A stretch of DNA of 64,000 nucleotides. Source: Phlebiopsis flavidoalba (lineage: Eukaryota; Basidiomycota; Agaricomycetes; Polyporales; Phanerochaetaceae). How positions within the stretch are numbered: position 1 is the first letter of the stretch; each line of letters opens with the position of its first letter. The stretch covers positions 62,001 through 126,000 of the forward strand of contig JAOCPU010000070.1 of NCBI GenBank assembly GCA_035772785.1, given 5' to 3'. Position numbers and translations under genes: made by a program. Of the stretch, positions 46,655-57,699 are shown in pieces. The notes under the pieces are model-generated. The model did no database searches, was not told the origin of the DNA, and saw only the letters and a list, made by a program, of their open reading frames with translations.

Positions 46655-48396
46655 CACTGTGGAACTCAGAACGGGTGAAAACCATCCGCTGTTCCCGGAC
46701 GAAATCATCCGCGTACCGGATGAAATTCATCAGGATTGCGGATGGATATCGTTTTTTTTCTAAAAATAGGCGCTACATGGTGAAAAATCATCCCAAAATT
46801 TTTCACAAATCGTCCGTGGTGGGCAACCAGCTTGCGGGTGATTTTCACTAGGCGTGCGTCACCCGGTAACGTAGTGATTTTCACCCAGTCTGAATCACTC
46901 AAACCGCGGATGAATTGCATCCAAATTTTGTATGATAATCACTCACACATTAATCACACGTCCCGCATTAAAAATGTCTGAAAAAAAGCGATAATATTGT
47001 AACCCTAGCATTGTATTTACTACTGTATGTACATGTTGTTTTGCCATCCATTTAGTACTGTCCAAAAATCGATGCCATTTCGACTCCTTGCGGCTGGTTT
47101 TGCGTAAACCCTAGCCTAGCACTTGCGACGTGCATAGGGTTACCGAAATCATCTCAAAGTACCTAGACCACACCAAACGAAGTCAGAACTGACGGAGGAT
47201 GTCCATGTTATGGACAAGCGTTACCTGTCAGCTGTAGCGCGGAATTGTTCTTGACTGAGGCTTGTGCCACCCGAGTGGCCCCGCATGCAGCCCGGCGCGG
47301 GTGGGCTGTACTTCTGACACTCAACCGTGCCGTTCTGTGACAGAAACTATCAGTAAGTAAGACAGGAGGGCGCAGCCAACATAACCGCTTACATCATCTG
47401 CCGCTGCAACCTGCCCCTCCGAACGTTTTTGCACAGTCGCGGCTCCACAGCGCATCCTAGTAGCACTTACTGGGTCCTCTCTGTGCCCGTTTGAGTCCTT
47501 GTCTCTTTTCTGGACCTTTGAAAGTGAGTGGGACTCCCAAGAGCGTTGAAAACACACTGACGCACCAGTGTGTCACTGGTCTGCGCCCCAACCGTGAGGC
47601 GGCGCGCGCGGATCGCTGTAACACGACTTAGACGGGGGGTCGAGAGGCATGGGAGAGGAGGTCAAGGTGCGAGGCTGATGCGTATTCCGACCAACAAACC
47701 TCATATACCAGCGAGAACCTGGGACTGGGGAGAATAGCGGTCTGGTAGAGTCCGGTACGGGCGCAGAACACTGGACGGTGGTTCGAGACGATGACGTCAC
47801 GTCGGTATACTTCCGCATTTGGCTCATGGGCGTCTGGGACTTGCTCGATTTCAGCAGCTTGCGATGCGGACAGCGGCGTGTAGTCTACCACCTCCAAGCT
47901 CCCAGTGTCCTGACCCGGAATCTTGTCTATTTCTATTTTTTCTCGAAAATGGGCTGCTGCAATGACTTCCTTCGCAACACATCGTAACACATAGGGCCGG
48001 GTTATGTACATTAATCCTGCCGCACTTGGCAGTGTCCCGATCAGCGTCGAGGACTCGAGGGGAGGTCCCCAGCACAACTTGTATTAGCCATTCGTGTACT
48101 GTGTCTGGCTGGGGCACTTTGTGTTTGTGTCTGGGATTATGAGTCGTGAGTCCGGGTGAAAATCACCCGAAGTGAAGATGATCTGTGAGAAAGCGAGCCC
48201 GACGCGGGACTTCACCCCGAAAACCAGATGAAAATCATCCCCTCAAGGAAAATTGGCAGGAAATGTAATATATATATTATTTTACGGAGCATCCGCAAAA
48301 CGGATGATTTGAGAAATCACCCGTTTTCACGGACGAAAAAGTGATTTTCTCCACCCGCAAACCGGGTAGATTTCACCCGCGCCCGGTCCCATAGTG
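46655..48396. mobile_element. 1.74-kb element with terminal inverted repeats and subterminal GTGATTTTCACCCG-like arrays
   Basis: The left end CACTGTGGAACTCAGAACGG and, read on the minus strand, the right end CACTATGGGACCGGGCGCGG share 13 of 20 bases and then both continue with GTGAAA. Inside, 46676-46960 and 48150-48375 are dense in variants of GATGATTTTCATCCG, CGGATGAAATT and GTGATTTTCACCC in both orientations, so each arm could fold on itself. The interior (47000-48130) has no transposase-like reading. Each flank has a GAGACA near the junction (AACAGAGA left, TCGAGACA right), but no exact target-site duplication. It looks like a non-autonomous DNA transposon; the superfamily is not determined. 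Confidence 0.6.
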
Positions 48397-48538
48397 TCGA
48401 GACAGAGTAACGGTACAACTTGAAAGCCTCCAGGACCTGTTAGTGCGTCGGTACATGTACATACAGAAGAACTGGTCAAAAAATCCAATATCTAGGGCTA
48501 AAAAGAAATCAATGAGTCGATGTTAGATAAGCAGCTGT

Positions 48539-50038
48539 CTAATGCCAATGAGGGAAATACGCCGAGGACCAGTCGACATTGTCGTACACAGTATCAGGGA
48601 GGCTCCAGAAAGATATATAGACAAGACCAATCACCACAAACCGAGAAACGGCATAAGTGAAAGATAGTAAAGCCGCTATGGCCAAAAGGATTTTACCGTT
48701 GTATATTTGTTCAATGAGCGAGCTTGACGATACGGCAAGCGGAAGTGCAAACTGCACGATGCTGCCAGTGCGCCAAAGCCATCGTCCGTGGGTGTCAATG
48801 AGCTGCGCTTGCCAAAGGGGTGCCCCATGGATGGCACCAACGAGAGCACCGACCACACCAGAGCCCATACACGACACTAAAAGGAAGACTCAGCAATGTG
48901 ATGTGATGCAAGTGCAGATCGGAAACGACTCACGGATCCACGCACGGGTGGCATTCTGAAAAGAGCGGTTGAAGGGCGTGAAGCGAGCTTCATCGATGAG
49001 TCGAACGGGAAGCTCTTGTTGGCGTATCCGGCTCTGACTGGTCGTCCCGCTAGCGTGATTGGGACTCCATACTTGGTGGCGAGGAAGAATGATGTGTCCC
49101 GCGATGTTGTAAGGTTTATTGAACCAGCATAGGTAGGTGATGAGAGCACAGAAGATGTAAGCGCAAGTCGCGACCTCCATTTGCGAGACGGATTGTGTCG
49201 GTGCTGCTAGGCGTATCATGGTCTCCACGAAGAACCACGACGCTTGAGAGAACGTGATGAGTTTGAGTAGCAGGCTACGGTCGGATCTGTCCTTGATCTC
49301 AGCTTTGATCAGCGTCAGCAGTTGTGGAGTGAAGTGGCGTCCTTTCATCGACTCCTGCTCGAACCATTCGAGGAATTCGAGTCCACTTGGAGAAAACGCG
49401 TACTTTTTCGACACCTTTGAGGCCAGAATTCGTTCCAATGGCCAAGATGGGCTCGGGCTCGGAGGTCTCGCCGCTTTGCCTCTCGGCTGCTAGATCCCTG
49501 GATTCCTCCTCCAACTGTCCAAACCCACCCATGTCGGCAAAGAATGCGAGAGTCATGTTCCAACCCTGCTGTTTATGGGAACGCATGAATTTCATTGCAT
49601 CGCGAGCACTGATGAGTTCCAACAAGGCGACCATGACGACCACCTCGGGTGCAAGAATGTTGAAACACACCCAAACGCCGCGTCGGAGCCCTCGACTCTT
49701 CATAGCTTTGCAACCCATAAACCCATTTGCTAAACTTTTGATCCAGGGGGCCCTTGATGAATTTTTGACAGCTTTTGAGAAGTGGTGGGTATTTTTGCTC
49801 AGTGTTTAGGACGTCGATGTGAACTGAGACGTGGACGCAGGTGTAGATCGTGGAGAGACAGAGCCAGATGATGTTCATAGTGCCGCGGCGGGTGGGCCCT
49901 GCGACCCAGTGATGGCGATCATCGTCGGGCCAGAAAATGGTGTTGGTGTCGTGGCGGAGGGTGGAAACGAGGACGAGGACGGCGCAACGGAACGCATAAG
50001 AAGGCTATCGCCATCTCCAGTACGACAAGGAGCTCCAT
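48539..50038 (-). CDS. Uncharacterised basidiomycete multipass membrane protein
   Basis: The minus-strand reading starts MELLVVLEMAIAFL (ATG 50038) and gives RRGTMNIIWLCLSTIYTCVH, VSVHIDVLNTEQKYPPLLKS, GVWVCFNILAPEVVVMVALL, ELISARDAMKFMRSHKQQGW, MTLAFFADMGGFGQLEEE, WFEQESMKGRHFTPQLLTLI, KAEIKDRSDRSLLLKLITFS, QASWFFVETMIRLAAPTQ, VATCAYIFCALITYLCWFNK and PYNIAGHI. A last exon MSCMGSGVVGALVGAIHG... ends LPDTVYDNVDWSSAYFPHWH with TAG at 48539. The blocks TMNIIW-STIYTC-VHIDV, FNILAPEVVV-ALLE-ISAR, FADMGGF, and CWFNKPYNI form a family I have seen widely in Agaricomycetes without assigned function. About seven membrane segments are expected, N-terminal signal included. One intron near 48880-48935 and a few indels. 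It is one of the more complete genes in the window. Confidence 0.7.
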
Positions 50039-51010
50039 AGTTCTTGGGCCGAAGCCATTTCGCAATAGCGACGCTGCGCGCGACGTTCGTTGCGGGGGAC
50101 CCTCTTCAAATAATCTCTGTCAGCGAAGTTTCTCAAATTCTGGGAAAGGGCTTACCAGGGTGTTTCGATTCGTCGGAGGAGACCACAGACATGGCCTGAG
50201 TGTTTACTTGAGACAACTCTGAGTGTGGAGATATTCGAGAGTGTTCAATGTTTAAATATACCTTACACGCCCTCTTTTTTAGCTTCAGTGTGCGGCGCCG
50301 TGGACACATGGAGGTATGGTCTGGCACTGCAGCACCTCTCGAGCGAGACGTCGTTGCTTCTGTATTGAAGGGGTACAATGCCTGTCCCGCCCCGCAAGCC
50401 ACATGGCGGCACAGTAGGCGACAATGAAGCCGCGACCGTGAAGCTAAGTCCGAAGAGAGGACCGGTCCCTTGCGATACACGCGAGCGGATGAAGTGGCAC
50501 GATGTACGGCCATCCCCACTAGATGAGCGTGACATACGTAGACAGGGGATGAAGATCGTCAGTGCCGGCACAAGACCCTGTACAGAACCGCAGCTAGTCG
50601 GAAAACATCGTGCCAGAGCTTGCGGATGAATGGAAGCAATGGCACCTGGATTGATGTGCGCCGTGTGCAATCGATGAGGCGGTAGAGTCTGGTAGAAGCG
50701 GTGATGCACCCGGTATTAACGCACAGCCTCTGCAGTTCCTGAAGTGGAGTGTCGGCTGGTAAGAATGGACCTTGATAGATCGAAGACATGGCTATTTTAG
50801 CGTCTGCAGCTGCAAGTGGATGGTTAGTGTCGTGACGAAGACGGTGCGAGGTAGAAAGGATGTTCAGTGTTTCCGAAGCCAGCGGTCACCGGGAACATCA
50901 ACCCACAACCACATAGGCGGTAGGTCTGACTTGAGGTCGGCAGCGTATGAGCAAATACGGTATTATTGCTATGCGCAGCACTAAAAAAACATGGGTACAT
51001 AGAGGAAAGT
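50039..51010. other. Intergenic, no recognised gene
   Basis: Open stretches of up to 148 codons on the minus strand at 50263-50709 lack recognisable domains. The region separates the membrane protein start from the 3' end of cactin. Confidence 0.35.
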
Positions 51011-53488
51011 TTATTTCCGATAGAACTACATGTGGCAAGAGGTGTAAGCTCAAGACCGCGCGAGTACCGGTAAGAACTACTCACGTTGCGCCTGAAATTG
51101 AACCATAGGGAAAGACAGCCACGATCGAAGCTACTGCGGAAGCCACTGCGTATCTGGGTGTCAGAGCCATTTTACGGGCGAGGAAATTGCTCAAATCGAC
51201 GCACCGCTTATGCGAGAACTCCCATTCCCTTATTAACTATTCTAAATGCAATGTGATTCGTATGGCGGCCAGCACTGAACTGCAGAATGACCGTTTCGTC
51301 GTTCCCGGGTTCCTTGATGATTTTGTACGTGGGCGCTTTTAGACTTTGTCGATGAGGTCAGGATAAAATATATTGAACTGTTATTTTCGTGAGCCTGACC
51401 GGTGGACCGTCACACGATGAGCGACGCTCACCTTGTAGCCCTGCACGACTTTCGGCGGGGGATTGTCGGTACTGCAGGACGAGTTAGAGTTTGTCCCATC
51501 CGGAAGGTTTAATACGTTACTCGTAGTGTGTTTGATTATATTGTTCCACTCATATCCGGTGTGAACGCGGTTTGACCCGTACCTTGGTTTTCGGGGACGA
51601 TACTTGTCTTCCCAATTGTAAGTCATGGGGTTCGGGAGCGATCTTCAACGTTGAAGAGTTCTTCTTCTTCGTCCAACTCTCGTTCAGCCCTCTGCGCGGT
51701 ACAGTGCTTCAGAAGCCAGATCCGCGTTACTAGCCGCTTCTCCAGGCTCCTGGGGTTCAACCACGGGCTGGGCAGTGCCGCGGGAACGAATCTAGAAGAC
51801 CGCGCAAATGATCTCCGTTGGGTCATCTGGGATGAGGCACGAATCAACAATGTGACACAGGTATATATGCACTTTCAACACACATACCAACGAGCGCAAG
51901 TCATCCAACTCAGTGACAATGTCAATTTGACGTTCTTCGTATGGAAGTTCGTGATATCCAGTAACGGAGGACTCATTGATCTGTCATAGGGCTCTTGTTC
52001 TTCGGCAGGCTCATTGTCTTTCTCAGCGTTCTCCACGACGGCATTCGGACGTTCGCCTCGAGCAGCCGATAGGGCAAACTCCCGCGAGTAACTCCTCTTG
52101 GGCCTGTAACGCCTCGTCACGCTGGCGCTTGCGGAGCTGCTCAAGACGGTTGCGATAGAACGACAACCTCGTGTAGGGTCTTCAATTTCGACTTTGCCTT
52201 CCATACCAGCAGTTTCTTCAGAAGTCCCTCCAGTATTCCACATCGATCGGCTCGCGGCTCGTGCAAGTTTGGCTTGGAATCTGTTTCTGTAATGCGACGA
52301 GGTGATCGTAGGATTTGTCGCGCAGGAGAGCTGTGATGTCGGCCTCCACGGCGGCTGCTGCTTCCATACCAAGACGCTCGTTTTGTTTGATACGCTCAAG
52401 CTGGTCTTTGACCACAACCATCATGTTCTGCAAGGGCCTGTAAGTAAGACTCCGAGAGCGAGTCGTGAGCGTGCATACGTCCAGATTCGATGTTTATATC
52501 AGATTGTTCCAGGCCAAGGTATCGTTTCAATATCATCGTGCAATTCCTCGACTTGAGGGTGGCGTCAGACTCTAACATAAAAATGAGGGATGAAAATATA
52601 GATTGTGAGCCAGTCTGTAACGTACCTCGAGAATATTGTAAGGGCTCGTCCAGATCAATCTCGAGCTCTTCACCGTTCAGCTCCTCCTCCTCATCACTGA
52701 TGGGGTTTACATAAACGCAGGTTTAGAGCAAGGAAGTCGATAGCTTTGGCACGCTTTTCCTTGATTCGAAATTGCGGCCCGGTTCCTTTCTTGCTCCAGC
52801 TGGAAGTCATCATCCTTGTGCCAGCCAGTCTGCCATCTGCGCAGACTCTGCAAGTCTCTGCATCCGGATCTCTTCTTCTTCTCGAAGCCTCTGTTCAGCT
52901 CCCTCCCTCTCCCGCGCGTCGTCTGTTCAACCTCTCCAGCTCCTCTTTAGCTTCCTGCCTGCGAAAATCGCCATCTTTCCTTGCAGATTCCGCGGCTGTG
53001 TGAGACCTTGCTTCCGTTCTTTCTCATTCTTCTTGTGCCACCGGAACTGCTGTCCCAAGTTGACGTCGTGGGAACGGATTGTCGGTCGCGCTGTAAGCAC
53101 TGAGTTCAGCCACTGTTCGCGCCTCTTCTTCCTCTTTCATCTTCTTCTTTTCAGCCTTTCGAGCTTTACGCTCCTCAGACTTATCTCGTTTCCGCCTGAG
53201 TCTAGTAAATACCAATTGACAGGTGTCATTGGAACGGACATACCGCTTTCTATCTTCGTCCCTACTACCACTTCGATCTCTGCGACGTCTCGAAGACTCG
53301 CCGTCTCTGTCTCTGCTTGTTGACCTGTCTCTACGCCTGCGGCGCGGCTCCGTAATCATCATCCCCTTCGTCATTTCTTCTGTCTCGCCTTGAAACTTAT
53401 GCCTCTCTCTCGATCTCGACTTGTGCCGGTGTCTACGCTCATCATCGCGCGCCTTTGGCGATGCTGAACGCGAGCGGTGTCTCGCCAT
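51011..53488 (-). CDS. Cactin, spliceosome-associated protein (indel-broken)
   Basis: The minus-strand start MARHRSRSASPKARDDERRH (ATG 53488) opens an Arg/Ser-rich region, followed by KARKAEKKKMKEEEEARTVA, LSAYSATDNPF, a charged coiled coil, ELNGEELEIDLDEPYNIL near 52660, RYLGLEQSDINIE, NMMVVVKDQLERIKQNERLG, MEAAAAVEADITALLRDKSY, DHLVALQKQI, EPYDRSMSPPLLDIT, EKDLDEEEELFNVE, YNWEDKYRPRKPRY, NRVHTGYEWN, TDNPPPKVVQGYKFNIFYPD-like sequence, REWEFSHKR, and after an intron GFRSSFDRGCLSLWFNFRRN and FYRK-TAA at 51011. This is the cactin layout (RS domain, coiled coil, CactinC domain with NWEDKYRPRKPRYFNRVHTG). Cactin associates with late spliceosomes and affects splicing fidelity. At least six introns, many indels. 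It is divergent from ClpX. Confidence 0.93.
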
Positions 53489-53810
53489 ATCACTACGCAT
53501 GAAGCAAATAACGTCGTAAAAAGTCAAACTCACTGTCAGACTAGCCAAAGATGAGAGAGGAGGGCAAAAAGAGCCCAGAGACATGGTCGTAGGCGCTTGC
53601 CGCGGAATGGCGAGACCCCGGACATCTCACCATGTCGAGTCCCCCGGAATGCGGCGCAGTTGCCCGTCGAGACGCCCCGCTCAATTGCCTTCGACCAGCG
53701 CAAGTCGTGCCGCTTGGACTGGCCCACCCGGGCCCTAGCACACACCGGGAATCTATCCTCACACTGTGTACTATACGACTCACTTATACTCTATTTGCAC
53801 CTCAACGACT
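53489..53810. promoter_or_regulatory. Bidirectional promoter between cactin and mitochondrial ClpX
   Basis: 322 bases separate the two ATGs on opposite strands. Sequence TACTCTATTTGCACC lies just before the ClpX ATG. No reading frame of interest; open stretches into this interval on the plus strand (from 53597 and 53632) are more likely 5' leader. Confidence 0.55.
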
Positions 53811-56255
53811 ATGCTCTTCGCGGAGGCACGTTTCGCTCGTTGTGCTGGCACGCTCTGGCGAAAACCGGTCGTACGCGCATTCTTTCCGAGGCGTGCAGAC
53901 TCAAGCACAGTTTGAGTACCCCGCGTCGCAAGAGTCGGAGGGACATGAGACACATGCTATCCCTGCAGGACTTGCCACGCCAAGACAGGTACCCTCCCCT
54001 GTGACGTTAAGCATCCAGGAGTGGAACACTTATTCCACTGCTAGCTTGCTCGGTATCTCGATGACTTCGTGATAGGACAGGAGAACGCAAAGAAAGTATT
54101 ATCTGTCGCGTACGTAGAATTTTGAGTGCTCAAGATATGGCGAGATTCAAATGGCTTCTTAGAGTCTACAATCATTATAACCGGGTGCGAGCGAACCTTG
54201 CTGCGACATCCCAGGATGAGTTAGAGTGGGGGGAAGACACTTTGACCATGGAAGACGGTATGTATTAAAGCCACTTACATCCTGGAACTGCCCGTTAAGC
54301 TGTCGATTCAGGTGTAACTCCTGTGCGACTTATGCCACACCCTCAACGCCTACATCCGCATCTGCCTTTACAGCCTCGGCAGTCGTTCCCTTTATTCGAG
54401 AAGAGCAATGTGCTAGTAATGTATGTGCTTTGTTATTTTATTTTTTCATTATTGCAGCTGTCTCTGACACATTTACAGTGGGCCAACAGGCTCTGGTAAG
54501 TTCGCAGGGCCGCGGTCTGATTGCTCGCATATTAATTTCCCGCTGTAGGTAAAACCCTGTTGGCGAAAACTCTGGCAAGAGTTCTGGACGTACCGTTCTC
54601 CGTCAGCGACGCCACATCATTTACGCAGGTACAAAAACCTTCTTATAAGCCAGCCTAGACCATACCCCAAACTCATCTGCTTGGTAGGCTGGATGTGTGT
54701 GCATTTCCCCCTAAACCCATATTCGTAGTGATAAAAGACACATCCTTGCAGACGTAGGAGACGATGTAGATATGTGCGTACAACGATTGGTTAAGACTTA
54801 TACCTCATTGTTGTAATCCTACTCATATCTTACTAGCTTCAAGCCGCAAATTGGGATCCGTATCGCGCTAGGTAGACAACAACGTTTCCCGATGATAGCA
54901 TTTAGCCTAACTTAAGAACGTGACAGCTGATGGGTATTCATATAGCATCGACGCTAAGTTGGACAGCTCGCCCGCAGAAGCAGTGGCAGCTCCGGCATGG
55001 ACAGCACCCGGGATGTAGGTGGAGGAAGGTGTTCAGAGAGCGATTTTTGCTCCGCACATGATGCGAAAGGCTCCGTCGTGACCGTGGTTGCCTGCAAGCG
55101 GGCGGTTTGCTGCGTAAAGCCCCGCCGATGAGTTGAGGCCTGTGAAGGCCGCGCGGAACGGAGTCCTTCGGGGTAGCCAATGCCCTGCTGCAGAAGTCGG
55201 ACAGTTACTTACTACTCCAATCGACACGTCCTGAAAGTGTGCTGTTACGTTCATCTGAGCGGCGCCCTTCGTAGGTTCATGGAGAACCACAATTTGTCAA
55301 GCGTGCCTGTGACTAAAGGGTGTGATGTTCGTTGTATTACGTGCATGTTCATTTTTAGGTGTCGTTGACGGTGCCCCTGAGCATGTCCTTCAGTTTATCG
55401 GTTTCACACTGCTACTCTTGACCATGCTCCCTCTTCTCCAGCAACCTCAGAGGACAATCGAGTCTAGTACCTTAGCCCCACCCAATTCTTCACACCATAA
55501 CAAATCTACCACGAGGCGCCAAATATATCTTAGGACCTAAGTAGAACATTAACTGGTATGTACTCTTCCTTGGACCACGAGAGAATCTCACTGTTTATTG
55601 AGCTCGTATAGTGCATCGAAGAATTCTCGTTACGAGTATGGCCTTTATCCATAAGACCATTCATCTGGCCCGCCGTCTCCGTGTCTACAACCAAACCTCT
55701 AATCGCCACTACAACCCCCTCAAGCCGCTCCGTCGATGGTGCTGAACCCGAGGTCAACAGGCCCTCGCTGATTTCGCAATATACAGCATTGTTCGGATAT
55801 TCTGGCGTCGAGATTAGGTTCTCAAGTGGTGCACTCGATGAAATTTGTAGAAAGGCTGCGGAGAGAGGCGGAGGTGCCAGAGAGGATTGCGACGCACGGT
55901 ATTATGGTGAGTAGCCTGTTCACTACTTCAGAACCCGTACTGACTTATGTGTTCAGGAGAGTATCCTCTTGGAACCGATGTACGAAGTACCGTAAGTCGC
56001 TTCCGCATACAGCCTTTGTCTCATCGCGCTGATCCCACTTTCAGATGCTCGGTACGCGACACCCACAATCCTCAGATCGTAGATAAATGTCTGACATCAT
56101 TGCTTCGCAGAACACACGGCATGTGTTTAATTACTCGAGCGCGTCGTTCAAGGTGCTCGACAGGCCACTGTACTGGGCCATAAGGTGAGGGGACACACGC
56201 GTTTTGGGCGGCATGGGCAGAGGAAGAAGAGAAGCGGCCGAGGAAGGGGCTTTGA
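53811..56255 (+). CDS. Mitochondrial ClpX-type AAA+ unfoldase (Mcx1-like), indel-broken
   Basis: The start [20 protein letters not shown] followed by VRAFFPRR is a mitochondrial presequence. Next come ATPRQ, an intron, [20 protein letters not shown], an intron, [36 protein letters not shown], and Walker [21 protein letters not shown], which is interrupted by an intron between the G and K codons. [103 protein letters not shown] and [10 protein letters not shown] follow, with TGA at 56253. This is ClpX from zinc-free N-terminus to C-terminal D2 helices. In yeast and other fungi it acts in the mitochondrial matrix, in yeast activating haem synthesis and in others feeding ClpP. The Walker B region near 54940 is badly scrambled as printed. 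Confidence 0.93.
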
Positions 56256-56564
56256 GTAAGGCGATTGTTGTGATATATACATGTATTATACCTCATTGGA
56301 GTGGAAGGACTGATTTGCTTGGAGTTCGTCTCTTATGGGTGCCTATTTGGACCGAACTAGATACCCCACTGGCCACATAGAATTCTGGATATCTGAGCCT
56401 CGGTCAAGACAAGCTGGGGCAGTTCTAGCGAATGCAGTGGTTGGACGTTAACTGTGTACATTCAGTATATGTGGTCCAGGGAGGCTCGATTTCACTAGGA
56501 AAACACGGGTGCGGAGCGGTATAGCTGTTGCGATACATTTTGATTCCTCCTTTTCTCTTCCTCC
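56256..56564. other. Intergenic between convergent genes
   Basis: Holds the 3' untranslated regions of ClpX and RanBP1. No coding potential seen. Confidence 0.45.
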
Positions 56565-57540
56565 TTAGCCCTCCGCGGGGGCCTCCTCGGTCTTTCGGCT
56601 CCTCGGAAGCGGCCTCCTCAGGCTTGGCTTCTTCTGCAGGTGCCTCAGCAGCTTCCGGTGCTTCTGCTGGTGCGGACGCGAGCAGGTCAGCGTTGGACTT
56701 CTGGGCACTCTCGAACGCCTCCTTGAACTGGCCGGCATCTAATTGGGGGAAATGACGACGCCCTCAGAACGTTCGTAACATCAAACGCGATACCGGATAA
56801 ATGCACTCACTCTCAGCGCTTGGCGAAGCAAGGATGGCAAGAGTCCTCAGAGGTGGCCGGAGTTTCAGCATATAGTCTGCAGCGACCTTCCAGACCCCAC
56901 TACTAGACGTGTCAGAGCCAACGTTGGGTTGGAGCTTCTATGCTCCCGGAGGAAACTTTGGGTAAAATTCACGTCAATGACACGCGTAGAATACGAAGAA
57001 CTGGGACACGCACTGTTGTGGTTCGCGCAGGGGAACAGACCTTCAGAGTCTTATCCGCGGAAGCATCACAAGACGAATCTTCTGGGACTCTTTGTTCTGT
57101 CAGTAGCCGGACATCCGCCAGTGCGACACGCTCCTATCCCCCTCACTCGTTCGACTCTGACGGACAAAGCGGAAAAGCTTCGCACAAAGGGTGCCTTGAA
57201 TACACTACAAGAATCAGCGATCCCAGAAGAAGGGAGGAAAGACAGCGATCACGCGTGTACATCTTGAAGAGCAACTGCTTCGCTGGGGATGCCTCGCCAG
57301 TGGAGGGGGGAGGTCTCGACTTGCTCAGGTGAGCTTAGATTACGGGCTCGAAATGGGGATCGTGCTGCCTCCTCAGTCTAGAAGGCGAAATAAGTTCAGG
57401 CACCGGGAGCCACAAGATAAAACGTAGAGATGGGGGCGGCAGGGCCTCTAGCTCAGGTATGCCATCGAATGGAGTACTTGAGCGTGTACCAAAGGTGTAA
57501 AACAAGACACGTACGCACTGGGGGAGCGAGAGCATCGAGA
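56565..57540 (-). CDS. Ran-binding protein 1 (RanBP1), indel-broken
   Basis: Minus-strand pieces give the RanBD order: HDPHFEPVI, then KLTEQVET (only after removing two inserted T near 57340), GEASPAKQLLFKM, an intron, AKLFRFVRQS, DVRLLT, ESQKIRLVM, DKTLKVC, PNVGSDTSSSGVWKVAADY, and after a further intron DAGQFKEAFESAQKSNADLL and a Glu/Ala-rich tail EAPEAAEAPAEEAKPEEAAS with TAA at 56565. RanBP1 stimulates RanGAP-driven GTP hydrolysis on Ran and releases exported cargo in the cytoplasm. The upstream exon (57350-57700) is uncertain, with a likely acceptor CTTCTAG just before the HDPHFEPV exon, so the start is not fixed. It converges with ClpX and its promoter lies above 57540. Confidence 0.87.
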
Positions 57541-57699
57541 GGTTCGACCTATGTGCGGTGTTACTTTGGTACAGGGGATAAGAACTAGCGAGGTGGAGAT
57601 GAGAGGCCCAAGAAAGAAAAGTTGTGAGGGGGGGAAATAGGGAGGTCGTCGCGCGTGCCACAAAGAGCTTTGACGAGATTTCAGCGTACAAGGCTCGGA

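Noticed and set aside
46655..48396. Two separate small MITEs (46.66-46.97 and 48.15-48.40 kb)
   Set aside because: Neither arm has a matching opposite end of its own; only the outermost ends of the pair match each other.
50263..50709. 148-codon open stretch on the minus strand
   Set aside because: Low-complexity, basic composition and no family resemblance; likely chance reading upstream of a membrane-protein gene.
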